DNA from: Massilibacteroides vaginae
Lineage (GTDB): Bacteria > Bacteroidota > Bacteroidia > Bacteroidales > Tannerellaceae
Direction: 5' to 3'
Length of the DNA stretch: 64,000 nucleotides
Assembly (NCBI RefSeq): GCF_900178525.1
Contig: NZ_FXDJ01000009.1
Span: 1-64,000, forward strand
Shown here piece after piece: positions 18,490-26,660 of the stretch (position 1 is its first letter; each line of letters begins with the position of its first letter). Under the pieces are notes generated by a model, which was not told where the DNA came from, ran no database searches, and saw only the letters and a program-made list of their open reading frames with translations. Both the position numbers and the translations under genes were made by a program.

Positions 18490-20997
18490 CTATCCCTGTT
18501 CCTGCCGCTTACTTTCAGCAAGCTGCTTAATCGCCAGTTCATAATTCCCGTCCAACTCGTCCGTCTTTCGGAATACTTCCAGCTTTTCGGATTCTTCAGT
18601 CGTATAAGTCAGGTACTCGCACATCGAAACTTCGGTAGCATACACCCCTGATTGAACGCCACCCAGACCAAACCAAACCTCTTTGTATTTTCGGTTCGGA
18701 TTGTTTGCCAGATTAATGGATAGGATTTGCCCTTTCTCTTTTTCGGTTAATCCGAGAAGCGACTGGATCACATCAAAGCGATTCATGAATTTTCGCTGAT
18801 CTAACAGGATTTTGCAGTCGGAGTTATTAATAATAGCCTCTTTCACGATGGGTGATGCGATAATATCGTCCACTTCCTGCGTTACCACGATGGCTTCTCC
18901 GAAATACTTTCGGACGGTTTTATACATATATTTCATGTATTCCGCCATGTTCGCTGAAGACAAGGCTTTCCAGGCTTCTTCTACGATAAGTTGCTTTCTG
19001 ACACCCTTTAACCGCCTCATTTTGTTGATAAATGCTTCCATAATGATGATAGTCACAATAGGGAATAATTCTTTATTCTCTTTGATACTGTCAATTTCAA
19101 ATACGATAAAGCTCTTATTCAACAAGTCAATATTTTCTGCCGAGTTCAAAAGGAAGTCGAAACGTCCGCCTTTATAATATTGGCGCAAGGTGGTAAGCAT
19201 ATTGTCGATATTAAAGTCAGACTTGCTTACCTTGATTTCCCTTTCGTCCAGTTCACGGCGATAATCGTCCCGCATATATTCATAGAAGGTATTAAACGAT
19301 GGTATGATGCTGTGGTCGTTCTGTATTCTTTCGATATATGCCGATACTGCGCTACCGAGTTCTCCGCTTTCGGTCTTAGTTACCTTATCATCATCGGATT
19401 TCCAAAGAGTCAGAAGCAGCGTTTTGATACTGTCCTTTTTCTCCACATCAAACTTGTAATCGTCGGTGTAGAACGGATTAAATGAAATCGGATTTTCATC
19501 CGTATATGTATAGTAAATGCCGTCCTGACCTTTGGTTCTACGACGCACCATTTCACACAAGCCCTGATAGGAGTTACCCGTATCGACAAGCACCACATGA
19601 GAACCCTGTTCCCAATATTGCCTTACCATGTGATTCATAAAAAAGGATTTACCACTGCCGGATGGCCCCAACACGAATTTATTTCGGTTGGTGGTAATCC
19701 CGCGTTTCATAGGTAAATCCGATATGTCCACATGCAAAGGTTTTCCGCTCACACGGTCGCACATCTTGATGCCAAACGGAGAGGGTGAACTTTTGTAGTT
19801 TGTTTCCTCAGTGAAGAAACACAGTGCAGGTTCGATAAACGTAAAGAACGATTCTTCCGCAGGAAAATCACCGGCATTACCCGGCATCCCAGCCCAATAA
19901 AGCGTAGCAGCATCTACCGTGTTGTGCCGTGGCTTGCATTCCATCAACGCCAACTGGCTACCAACATCGTTTCGGATAGATTTAAGTTCTTCTGCATCAT
20001 CACTCCACGCCATCACATTGAAATGCGCTCGAATAGATGTTAGTCCGTATGAATGGGCTTCATTCAAATACTGGTCGATCCACTCTTTGTTTATTTGGTT
20101 TCCACGACTGTATCTTGAAAGCGACTGCATATTCCTTGCACTCTTTTCAAACTTCCGCAGATTATCCGCACTGTCCTCGATGAACAGGTATTGATTATAG
20201 ATATGGTCGCAGGAGAGCAGCAAGCCCACAGGGGAAGCGAACGACAAACGGCAATCGCTTCTGTCGGTTGATAATTTTTCGTATCGCATGTCCGTTCCGA
20301 TTTTTCCGGGCAGATCTTCCGCATCCGAAAGTGTATGCAGACAAACGTGCTTACTTCCTACACGCATACCGTCAGCACCCAGTTCCATATCCTGCAAACA
20401 GGTTGTATCGTCCAACGACAAGGCAAAATACTTTTCAATCAATCCCACTTTGTCGTCCGTGCCTGTAATCTCATCTGATGTAATTCGGGTAAGCCGGATA
20501 AATCCACTGTCGTTGATAATTCGCTCAAACTGTCCGACAGCTTCCAGAAACTTCACACTTGTATCCTTATTGACCTCTTTGGGAATAATGTTTCCCCGAC
20601 AAAGCGATGAGAAATTGCTTTGCATCTTCATTCGCTCTTTGGTTGTTTTGGTCAGGAACAAAAAACACGAGTGATTCAGGAACGGGCGTTCGTTGAAATG
20701 CGTTTCAAAACTGCGGGACAGGAAACTCATATCATCCTTGTCTGTTTGCGGTTTATAGGTTTCACGCACGAACCAATCCTGCTTATGCACCACACTGTAT
20801 TCGGGAAGAACTTTGATTGCTTTCGACCAGGACGAGTGTATGGCTTCATATTCTGTACTGGTTACGGTAAACAGTTCCGGCAGTTCCACATAAAAAGCTA
20901 CGGTTATATCCGCATCTTTACTGATAATGCAGTCATGTTCGACAGCCAGTAGCGGAAACTTGCTTTCAATGGTTGATGCTTTCATTGTATTACGCAT
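18490..20997 (-). CDS. traG: conjugation ATPase TraG (VirB4-like)
   Basis: An 835-residue VirB4-family ATPase that powers assembly of the type IV secretion machine at the inner membrane. Walker A GPSGSGKS is at about 444-451, Walker B (KQLIVEEAWKAL) at about 668-679, followed by VTQEVDDI. The N-terminal half is the usual TraG/VirB4 domain with ATLYWAGMPGNAGDFP. The start overlaps the end of traF by 8 nt. The name follows CTnDOT usage; it is not the VirD4-type TraG of F plasmids. Confidence 0.95.
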   Translation of the reverse strand: MRNTMKASTIESKFPLLAVEHDCIISKDADITVAFYVELPELFTVTSTEYEAIHSSWSKAIKVLPEYSVVHKQDWFVRETYKPQTDKDDMSFLSRSFETHFNERPFLNHSCFLFLTKTTKERMKMQSNFSSLCRGNIIPKEVNKDTSVKFLEAVGQFERIINDSGFIRLTRITSDEITGTDDKVGLIEKYFALSLDDTTCLQDMELGADGMRVGSKHVCLHTLSDAEDLPGKIGTDMRYEKLSTDRSDCRLSFASPVGLLLSCDHIYNQYLFIEDSADNLRKFEKSARNMQSLSRYSRGNQINKEWIDQYLNEAHSYGLTSIRAHFNVMAWSDDAEELKSIRNDVGSQLALMECKPRHNTVDAATLYWAGMPGNAGDFPAEESFFTFIEPALCFFTEETNYKSSPSPFGIKMCDRVSGKPLHVDISDLPMKRGITTNRNKFVLGPSGSGKSFFMNHMVRQYWEQGSHVVLVDTGNSYQGLCEMVRRRTKGQDGIYYTYTDENPISFNPFYTDDYKFDVEKKDSIKTLLLTLWKSDDDKVTKTESGELGSAVSAYIERIQNDHSIIPSFNTFYEYMRDDYRRELDEREIKVSKSDFNIDNMLTTLRQYYKGGRFDFLLNSAENIDLLNKSFIVFEIDSIKENKELFPIVTIIIMEAFINKMRRLKGVRKQLIVEEAWKALSSANMAEYMKYMYKTVRKYFGEAIVVTQEVDDIIASPIVKEAIINNSDCKILLDQRKFMNRFDVIQSLLGLTEKEKGQILSINLANNPNRKYKEVWFGLGGVQSGVYATEVSMCEYLTYTTEESEKLEVFRKTDELDGNYELAIKQLAESKRQEQG

Positions 20998-21322
20998 ATG
21001 CCGCCTCCTTTCTTTTTCGTTTGAACAGGCGATGCGCAGTTCTCCTGTTAATCAGAAAGCGGGGATGCTGCCTTGCAGCCATGAGCTTCATCAGCCCGTG
21101 TTCCCCGTATTTGGCATTCAGGTTAAATGTCATCCAAACCAATACCGATGCCGCTATCACGCCGAAGCCGATACATACCCATTGGTCGATACCCACCATA
21201 TACATGATGACGAATACCACAAATACGGCAAGTAAACCTCCGGCGAAGATGAACAGGTATTGAGCCTTCAAACCCTTGAACTCTACACTTTTTCCTATTC
21301 CTTTATTTATATTATACTCCAT
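20990..21322 (-). CDS. traF: conjugal transfer protein TraF (DUF4133, VirB3-like)
   Basis: A 110-residue protein starting at 21322 (MEYNINKGIGKSVEFKGLKA), with two membrane helices at about 23-42 and 46-65 and the end RFLINRRTAHRLFKRKRKEA. It matches DUF4133/TraF, the VirB3-like component. A longer frame upstream overlaps traE and has no support. Its last codons overlap the traG start. Confidence 0.9.
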   Translation of the reverse strand: MEYNINKGIGKSVEFKGLKAQYLFIFAGGLLAVFVVFVIMYMVGIDQWVCIGFGVIAASVLVWMTFNLNAKYGEHGLMKLMAARQHPRFLINRRTAHRLFKRKRKEAAYA

Positions 21323-21345
21323 AACTCTTGTTTGTATGAAGCGGA

Positions 21346-21645
21346 TTAAAGGAAAAAGGAACGCAAAATGGTAGCGGCTACGATAAGGAATATACAGGCA
21401 CCGAACCACGAAGCAGCGGTTTTCGAGGTGTCGGGATCACCGCTCGAAAACTTATTATACACTTTGATACCGCCAATCAGCCCGACAACGGCACCGATGG
21501 CGTAAATCAACTTCGTTCCGGGATCGAAGTACGAGGTTACCATGTTGGTAGCTTCGGTAATACCTCCGATCCCATTTCCTTGTGCGAACGCAGAAGCAGC
21601 AGCCAGGGTAAAGGCTGCCGACATAAGAATCTTTTTCTTTGTCAT
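21346..21645 (-). CDS. traE: conjugal transfer protein TraE (DUF4134, VirB2-like)
   Basis: A 99-residue protein with a signal peptide (MTKKKILMSAAFTLAAASAF) and two further hydrophobic segments (LIYAIGAVVGLIGGIKVYN and ASWFGACIFLIVAATIL). This is the TraE/DUF4134 pattern, probably the VirB2-like pilin subunit. Its 169-nt leader holds a perfect hairpin (21665-21691) and a CCACTAAAAAATCC motif, both in the gene's orientation, so traE may be a point of regulation between traA-D and the structural genes. Confidence 0.9.
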   Translation of the reverse strand: MTKKKILMSAAFTLAAASAFAQGNGIGGITEATNMVTSYFDPGTKLIYAIGAVVGLIGGIKVYNKFSSGDPDTSKTAASWFGACIFLIVAATILRSFFL

Positions 21646-21664
21646 TATTAGAAATTGTTTAAGT

Positions 21665-21691
21665 GGTATCGGGGTGGATAGTCCCGATACC
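21665..21691 (-). promoter_or_regulatory. hairpin in the traE leader
   Basis: GGTATCGGG and CCCGATACC form a 9-bp perfect stem with a 9-nt loop about 20-46 nt upstream of the traE start. There is no T run in the direction of transcription, so it is more likely a structured leader or protection element than a simple terminator. Function is inferred. Confidence 0.5.
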
Positions 21692-21710
21692 TGATGAATA
21701 ATTTTACTTT

Positions 21711-21724
21711 GGATTTTTTAGTGG
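21711..21724 (-). promoter_or_regulatory. leader motif CCACTAAAAAATCC ahead of traE
   Basis: Same 14-bp motif as ahead of traN, mobA and topB, here 65 nt upstream of the traE start. The surrounding bases are also shared with the traN copy (TTGGATTTTTTAGTGG then GGGCT on the plus strand). Confidence 0.45.
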
Positions 21725-21814
21725 AGGGCTTTACACCCTTTTGTTATCGGCTTACGCACGCTAACCATAATCTCTTTCTTTCATTTTTTCTTTGTTTTAC
21801 ATTATTACTATTCG

Positions 21815-22573
21815 CTATGCGAAATCTCTTACATTAAAATCGGCAGGAGCTTTTTTACCGTTTTCGGTATTCCCGGCTTCTTTATCTTTGCGTCTATGGA
21901 AAGCAGCCAGGCTCTCTGCCATCAGATCAGTTACCATTTTCTTCGCATCGAGTTTAGCCGAAACCAACTGCTCAAACATATCCGTGTGGCGTATCTCCAG
22001 TAAAGTATTGCCTGCCGCTTCCTTTTGCTCTTCGGTTGCTTCATCCGTTCTATTTACCGTTCGCACCGCATTTCCCAAATCTTCAAATTGAACTCCTGAT
22101 GCAAGTGCGGCTTGTCCCGAGCCTTCAACTTCTTCCGTTTCTTCTTCGTCATCTTCCGGAGCGTCATCGCTTTCTTCTTTCGCTTCATATTCGAGCGGAT
22201 AATCTATATCCATAGGCTCGTTATCTTCTTCATTCGGAGTGTCGGAAAACGCTTCGTCTAATTCCTCCGATGGCACTTCTGCCGATGGTTTTATCTCGTT
22301 TGACGGAACAAATGTATCGGGATTTTGTGTCGGATTTTCTGATTTTGACGAGCTGGCAGCGAGTGGCTCCGATTTGGAAGTGAGTGGCTTTGATTGACTT
22401 AAATCAAATCTGCTTTTACCGACAATATCCGACTTCAATCTGTCTGTTTCCTGAATAGAACTGCCTTGTCCGACAATGTTTTTCTTTCTCCTTTTTCGGG
22501 TATTCGCCCGTACAAAGTAGATTGCGACAAAGAGGGAGTACAAGACAATGATTGTTATAAATATCTTTTCCAT
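21815..22573 (-). CDS. traD: conjugal transfer protein TraD
   Basis: A 252-residue protein with an N-terminal membrane helix (MEKIFITIIVLYSLFVAIYF), a basic stretch (RKRRKK), then a long low-complexity, very acidic region (residues about 90-155, rich in Glu, Asp, Ser, Pro), and a conserved helical C-terminus (AAGNTLLEIRHTDMFEQLVS). Position and architecture match TraD of CTnDOT-like elements; it is not related to the TraD coupling protein of F. The disordered region carries one copy of the element's 42-bp paired repeat (22354-22395), translated as KPLTSKSEPLAA. Confidence 0.75.
   Translation of the reverse strand: MEKIFITIIVLYSLFVAIYFVRANTRKRRKKNIVGQGSSIQETDRLKSDIVGKSRFDLSQSKPLTSKSEPLAASSSKSENPTQNPDTFVPSNEIKPSAEVPSEELDEAFSDTPNEEDNEPMDIDYPLEYEAKEESDDAPEDDEEETEEVEGSGQAALASGVQFEDLGNAVRTVNRTDEATEEQKEAAGNTLLEIRHTDMFEQLVSAKLDAKKMVTDLMAESLAAFHRRKDKEAGNTENGKKAPADFNVRDFA
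22354..22395 (+). repeat. 42-bp paired repeat, copy A (inside traD)
   Basis: Two tandem 21-bp units, TGGCAGCGAGTGGCTCCGAT(T) and TGGAAGTGAGTGGCTTTGAT(T), on the plus strand within the traD coding sequence. The same pair is found at 24614-24655, 30169-30210 and 33270-33311. Confidence 0.7.
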
Positions 22574-22583
22574 GATATATCTT

Positions 22584-23033
22584 TTACTTTTTAGGATTCA
22601 GGTAATCATCATCGTGATTCTTACGATACAGTTCGCTAATCTCACCCTGAAAGGTGTCAAAATGATGTTTCAGCACATTATCTATGTAGCTGAATATGGT
22701 AACGTCCCTTTTACCGATTACCCGCACAATCTTTGCTATACGGTTATGGTATGTTTGCCGAATGCCGACTTGTTTTCCGCTCCGTGCGGTTATTTCCGTA
22801 TTCACAAGAAATAAACTTGCGTAGTCCTGTGATTTTTGCTCCGTTATCAATTTTTCAGGTTCCTGAACAACTAAAATTTCTACATCTTCGGATTCTATCT
22901 CCTGCTTTGCTTTCATACGCTTTTTATAGCGAAATACTTTAGGCAATATGATTGCTGCAAGAACGAGTAACCCGCACAACACTATGCCTATTATGGCTTT
23001 ATCGCCACTATTTAAAATTGGATTGACTATCAT
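22584..23033 (-). CDS. DUF3408 protein with membrane anchor (TraC-like)
   Basis: A 149-residue DUF3408 protein. The N-terminus has a membrane helix (IIGIVLCGLLVLAAIILPKV, about 15-34); the C-terminus carries KQVGIRQTYHNRIAKIVRVI then VTIFSYIDNVLKHHFDTF. That strand-helix-helix order resembles a ribbon-helix-helix DNA-binding fold. It is a paralogue of the next upstream gene and lies between it and traD. In CTnDOT this place is taken by traB/traC; I am unsure which letter applies. Confidence 0.75.
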   Translation of the reverse strand: MIVNPILNSGDKAIIGIVLCGLLVLAAIILPKVFRYKKRMKAKQEIESEDVEILVVQEPEKLITEQKSQDYASLFLVNTEITARSGKQVGIRQTYHNRIAKIVRVIGKRDVTIFSYIDNVLKHHFDTFQGEISELYRKNHDDDYLNPKK

Positions 23034-23051
23034 AGCTTTACTTTTTAAGAG

Positions 23052-23501
23052 TTAAAAAATTCCTTTGTTATTTTCGTTGTACAGCTCTGTGATTTCATCC
23101 TGATAAGTGGCAAGATGATGCGATAGTACATTGTCTATGTAGCTGAACAAAGACACCTGATTTTTTCCAATGACCTGAATAATCTTCATAATCTTATCAT
23201 GATGCTCTTTGCGTATGTAAACCGATTTTCCTGTACGTGCCGTAATTCCTACTTCCTGAATAAATAGGCTTTCGTAATCAGGTGCTTTATTACGTTTCCT
23301 TTTACTTTCTTCACGGGGAACCTCTGTTTGAGTAACCGTTGGTTTTTCTTCGGGTTCTGCATCCTGTTCTATTTCTTCCTTTTCAGGCACCAATGCTTTG
23401 GGTACGGAACTGGGATTGTTCCGTCTTTCTTTGTTCTTGAACGAGGATATGACAAAACTGGCATCTATCTCGTCCAAATTCACTTCTTTGTCTTTTTTCA
23501 T
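23052..23501 (-). CDS. DUF3408 protein (TraB/TraC-like), RHH-like
   Basis: A 149-residue soluble DUF3408 protein without membrane segment. A charged, probably disordered N-terminus (about 1-75) is followed by the conserved domain: GKSVYIRKEHHDKIMKIIQV and QVSLFSYIDNVLSHHLATYQ. The pattern of a strand with alternating residues then two helices suggests ribbon-helix-helix DNA binding. It lies 6 nt behind the ParA-like gene, the arrangement of a partition cassette, so a role as DNA-binding partner of that ATPase is an attractive inference. Confidence 0.75.
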   Translation of the reverse strand: MKKDKEVNLDEIDASFVISSFKNKERRNNPSSVPKALVPEKEEIEQDAEPEEKPTVTQTEVPREESKRKRNKAPDYESLFIQEVGITARTGKSVYIRKEHHDKIMKIIQVIGKNQVSLFSYIDNVLSHHLATYQDEITELYNENNKGIF

Positions 23502-23507
23502 GGCTCG

Positions 23508-24260
23508 TTATTTTAAGGTTTCCAACAATTCATCCACTAACGCATCGAGGTTGCTCCCTTTTACCAGTGCCTTATCCGCAGGAAATAAGGTTGAACGGAA
23601 CAGAGCTTTGTGGCTGATGGATTGCTCCCTGCGGAATCGCTTGCTGTCGGGAAGGAATGTTTTGAAAAGCGTGAAACCCAGCTTTTCGATTACGTCTTCA
23701 TATACTTCGTATAACTCCGTCTTTTCCCGCCCATCGACAAGGTTCCAGAGTAAATGAATACCCTTTATCTTTGCCTTTCCGGGCGTAATCAGGGCATCAT
23801 TGACGGTAATCACATATTGCAGGGTGCTCTCCAGTACGACACGGTCGGCACTGATCGGAGCAATGATATAATCCATAAATGACAAGGTTTTTACAACAGC
23901 CGGATTGTTGATGGTTCCCGGCAGGTCAAAGAATACAAAATCGGGTTTCAGTTCTTCAATCACCTCTTTTGCATCTTCCATCGCATTTTCGGGGCTGCTT
24001 TCAATCACTTCATAAGCTTTTTTTCCCAGAGTGGAAAACTGCTCGTAAGCCATGAGCTTGTAATGCTCGTCATCCATCGTCATTTGTAAATCCCTTTCAC
24101 GCATCTCCGAAATGGAGTGCTGCGGAAAATCGCAGTCAATCACGGCTACGTTGTAGCCTTTCACATAATGCAGGTAGCTTGCTACCAAAACCGTTAAGGT
24201 TGTTTTTCCGGCTCCGCCCTTTTGGGTGGAAAATGCCACGTTCAAAGTTTTCTTTTCCAT
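23508..24260 (-). CDS. traA: ParA-family ATPase (TraA)
   Basis: A 250-residue ParA/MinD-type ATPase. The deviant Walker A motif KGGAGKTT is at 14-21, the switch I region with DCDFPQHS near 43-50, and the Walker B-like FVFFDLPGT near 110-118. It is the first gene of the minus-strand transfer operon and is called traA in CTnDOT-like elements. ParA proteins bind DNA non-specifically when ATP-bound and act with a site-specific partner; the DUF3408 gene behind it may encode this. It could position or maintain the excised circle. Confidence 0.9.
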   Translation of the reverse strand: MEKKTLNVAFSTQKGGAGKTTLTVLVASYLHYVKGYNVAVIDCDFPQHSISEMRERDLQMTMDDEHYKLMAYEQFSTLGKKAYEVIESSPENAMEDAKEVIEELKPDFVFFDLPGTINNPAVVKTLSFMDYIIAPISADRVVLESTLQYVITVNDALITPGKAKIKGIHLLWNLVDGREKTELYEVYEDVIEKLGFTLFKTFLPDSKRFRREQSISHKALFRSTLFPADKALVKGSNLDALVDELLETLK

Positions 24261-24613
24261 TGTCTGATTTTTTTAATGTTATACTTATTTGTCTGTCCGT
24301 TTAGCCATCTGTTTGTTTGGCTGTTTCTCTTTACATTCGGTTAGCTGTCCATCTATTTGTCTGTTTAGCCTTGCATCCGATTAGCCGTATATCTCTTTGT
24401 CTGTTTGTCCGTCCCTCTGTTTAGCTGATTAGCCGTTGGAACGTTTAGCCGGAGATTTAATCGACTGCCTGTTTGATTATTTTTCTGACTATACAGCCTT
24501 ATAGTCGGCTATACTTTTTTATCTCCGTACAGCTATCCGGCTATCTGTATATCTTGCCATTCGGGAACAAATAAACACCTAAAATTTGTCCCTCACATCA
24601 CTTTTTAGCCAGG

Positions 24614-24655
24614 TGGAAGTGAGTGGCTTCGATTTGGCAGCGAGTGGCACAATCG
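24614..24655 (+). repeat. 42-bp paired repeat, copy B (upstream of mobA)
   Basis: Two tandem 21-bp units, TGGAAGTGAGTGGCTTCGAT(T) then TGGCAGCGAGTGGCACAATC(G). The order of the AAGT and CAGC units is swapped relative to copies A, C and D. Confidence 0.7.
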
Positions 24656-24689
24656 CTTATAGAGCAAGAAGTTACTTTGTCCTATAACT

Positions 24690-24844
24690 TTGCTGCATGA
24701 AACGTCGGGAGGTATCCGACCGCCTTTTTAACTCGCTTCACTCGCATTCATATCTGTCCCTGTTCAGGACAGATTTTATTTGCACCGAAGCAAATAGCAA
24801 GCTGTGTTTTTTGCTGCACGAAACAAGTTCTGCTGCAATAAACG
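24690..24844 (+). repeat. three direct repeats upstream of mobA
   Basis: TTGCTGCATGAAACG (24690-24704), TTGCTGCACGAAACA (24811-24825) and CTGCTGCAATAAACG (24830-24844). Their place ahead of the relaxosome gene mobA makes them candidate relaxosome-protein binding sites. Confidence 0.5.
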
Positions 24845-24946
24845 CTTGCCCCACAAGGGGGGACGCACCCTCCGAAGTCGGTTGCTTTTGGCAATCATTT
24901 GAGCGATGATTGGATGGGCGGCATGGATGCCACACGACGGATTGTA

Positions 24947-24960
24947 CCACTAAAAAATCC
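24947..24960 (+). promoter_or_regulatory. leader motif CCACTAAAAAATCC ahead of mobA
   Basis: Exact motif 6 nt before the mobA start codon, at the usual position of a ribosome binding site. A GGCAT-GG-ATGCC hairpin lies just upstream (about 24920-24931). Confidence 0.5.
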
Positions 24961-24966
24961 GACGTA

Positions 24967-25404
24967 ATGAATGAAGATGTAAACAACACCCCTAAACGGG
25001 GTAAGGGGGGAAGAACCCCGAAGAATGATCCGGCAAATTACCGATACTCGGTAAATTTTACGGCTGTTGAACATGCCCGCTTTCTCACGATGTTTGAGCA
25101 ATCGGGAGTGCAATCGAAAGCGAGTTTTATCGCAGCCCGTGTATTCGGGGATGAGTTTCGGGTGGTAAAAATTGACCGCTCGGCAATGGAATATGTAACC
25201 AAACTCACCTCTTTTTACGCACAATTCCGCTCCGTCGGAGTGAATTACAATCAGGTTGTAAAGGAACTGCACACCAATTTTTCAGAGAAAAAAGCACTTG
25301 CATTGCTTTATAAATTGGAAAAAGCAACCATTGAACTGGCGGAAATCGGGAAGAAAATTCTGGAGTTATCGGAAGAATTTAAGGCAAGATGGTTGCAAAA
25401 ATAA
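24967..25404 (+). CDS. mobA: mobilisation protein MobA (relaxosome accessory)
   Basis: A 145-residue protein of the MobA type of Bacteroides ICEs, related to the MobC-like relaxosome accessory proteins. After a basic, Gly-rich start (TPKRGKGGRTPKNDPANYRY) the segment YSVNFTAVEHARFLTMFEQS resembles a ribbon-helix-helix DNA-binding domain; the rest is helical. It would bind oriT and help the relaxase. ATG at 24967 (MNEDVN) is chosen because the 14-bp leader motif ends 6 nt before it; ATG at 24910 is a less likely alternative. It overlaps mobB by 16 nt. Confidence 0.88.
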   Translation: MNEDVNNTPKRGKGGRTPKNDPANYRYSVNFTAVEHARFLTMFEQSGVQSKASFIAARVFGDEFRVVKIDRSAMEYVTKLTSFYAQFRSVGVNYNQVVKELHTNFSEKKALALLYKLEKATIELAEIGKKILELSEEFKARWLQK

Positions 25405-26648
25405 ACATAGGGAGCAACCTGTACGGTGCATTGGCATACAATCAGGAGAAGGTGGACGAAGGGTTGGGAAAGATTCTGGGGAGTAATCTTGTCTTTGAAC
25501 CTGCCAATGGTAAGTTCAATATTACGGAATGTATGAATGATTTTATGCAATTTATTCCGGCTCATTTTCGCACCGAAAAGCCAGTTTTTCATGTGTCTTT
25601 GAACCCGCACCCTGATGACCGCCTAAAGGACGATCAGCTTACGGATATCGGGCGGGAATATATGCATAAGTTGGGATATGGCGATCAACCTTACCTCATT
25701 TTCAAACATGAGGACATCGGACGTGAACACCTGCACATCGTTTCGTTACGGGTAGATAGCAATGGAAAGAAGATTGACGATTACAAAGAGCATGAACGGA
25801 GCAAGGAGATTACCGAATATTTGGAGCGTAAATATAACCTGCATCCTGCGGAGGGACAAAAACGCAGCGAGCAATGGGAAATTACCCCCATTGATGCTTC
25901 AAAAGGTGATTTGAAAAAGCAGATTGCATCGGTTATTAAACCGTTGGCTTCGATGTATCATTTTCAATCAATGGGAGAATACAAAGCTGTACTTTCCTTA
26001 TACAATATCCATTTAGAGGAATTAAAAGGAGAAGTAAAAGATAAACCTTATCGTGGCTTATTGTATTCTGCAACTGATAGCGAGGGGAATAAGGTAGGCA
26101 ATCCGTTAAAATCGTCCATTTTTGGAAAATCGGTCGGTTACGATGGACTTGAAAAACGTATGGAAAAATCAACCGAACGTATCAAATTCAAGAACCTGAA
26201 AGCACATACATTGAAAGCTGTTTCAGAAGTAAAGCAAAACTGCCAAAGTGAAAGCGAGTTCCGAGCGAAGTTAAGGCAGCAGGGTATTGATGTATTATTC
26301 AGGCGAAACGATGAAGGACGGATTTATGGTGCCACTTTTATAGACCATACTACCCGCACCATTCTAAACGGTTCCCGTTTGGGCAAAGAGTATTCAGCCA
26401 ATGTATTTAATGACTTGTTTGGAGGTAAGCAAGAACAGCCACAAGAATCTACGCAGGAAACACGCTTGTCTGATGTTTACAAAAACACCGAGCAACCGAG
26501 TACTTCCTTTGATGACAGCCATTCTTCGGATAATGGTCTGGGCGGTATTTTCTCAATCCTTGCTCTGGAGCCGGAGAATCACCCGAAAGATGATATGCCG
26601 TTACCCCGTAAGAAAAAGAAGAAACGCAGGTATGGTAAGCAGATATAG
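25389..26648 (+). CDS. mobB: relaxase MobB
   Basis: A 419-residue relaxase/mobilisation nuclease. Candidate catalytic tyrosines are Y12 and Y17 in the N-terminal segment (INIGSNLYGALAYNQEKVDE). The metal-binding histidine motif (HEDIGREHLHIV) is at about 107-118 and is followed by SLRVDSNGKKI. The C-terminus is basic (PRKKKKKRRYGKQI). It nicks oriT and pilots the strand into the recipient. Its start overlaps mobA, and its stop is 12 nt from the convergent ABC-3C operon, which separates it from mobC. Confidence 0.92.
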   Translation: MVAKINIGSNLYGALAYNQEKVDEGLGKILGSNLVFEPANGKFNITECMNDFMQFIPAHFRTEKPVFHVSLNPHPDDRLKDDQLTDIGREYMHKLGYGDQPYLIFKHEDIGREHLHIVSLRVDSNGKKIDDYKEHERSKEITEYLERKYNLHPAEGQKRSEQWEITPIDASKGDLKKQIASVIKPLASMYHFQSMGEYKAVLSLYNIHLEELKGEVKDKPYRGLLYSATDSEGNKVGNPLKSSIFGKSVGYDGLEKRMEKSTERIKFKNLKAHTLKAVSEVKQNCQSESEFRAKLRQQGIDVLFRRNDEGRIYGATFIDHTTRTILNGSRLGKEYSANVFNDLFGGKQEQPQESTQETRLSDVYKNTEQPSTSFDDSHSSDNGLGGIFSILALEPENHPKDDMPLPRKKKKKRRYGKQI

Positions 26649-26660
26649 ATGTAATCGTAT

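Larger units (their letters stand above)
24261..24966. other. repeat-rich intergenic region, presumed oriT
   Basis: About 700 bp without a gene between the divergent tra and mob operons. From 24287 to about 24560 it is built of degenerate TTTGTCTGTTTAGCC-like units. It then holds a 42-bp paired repeat (24614-24655), three direct copies of a TTGCTGCAYGAAAC-like motif (24690, 24811, 24830), a perfect hairpin TCTGTCC/GGACAGA (24753-24773), a possible -7 element TAACTTTG (24685-24692), and the CCACTAAAAAATCC motif just before mobA. In related elements the transfer origin lies beside the mob genes; the nick site cannot be placed here. Confidence 0.55.

Noticed and set aside
16497-20952. Long plus-strand open frames opposite traG, traI and traJ
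   Set aside because: They are antisense shadows of well-supported tra genes and show no domain of their own.
24287-24560. CRISPR array
   Set aside because: The repeats are degenerate, of uneven length and without regular unique spacers, and no cas genes are nearby.
24697-24989. Open frames on both strands inside the region upstream of mobA
   Set aside because: They cross the repeats and the presumed oriT, have no recognisable features, and the mobA start explains the region better.
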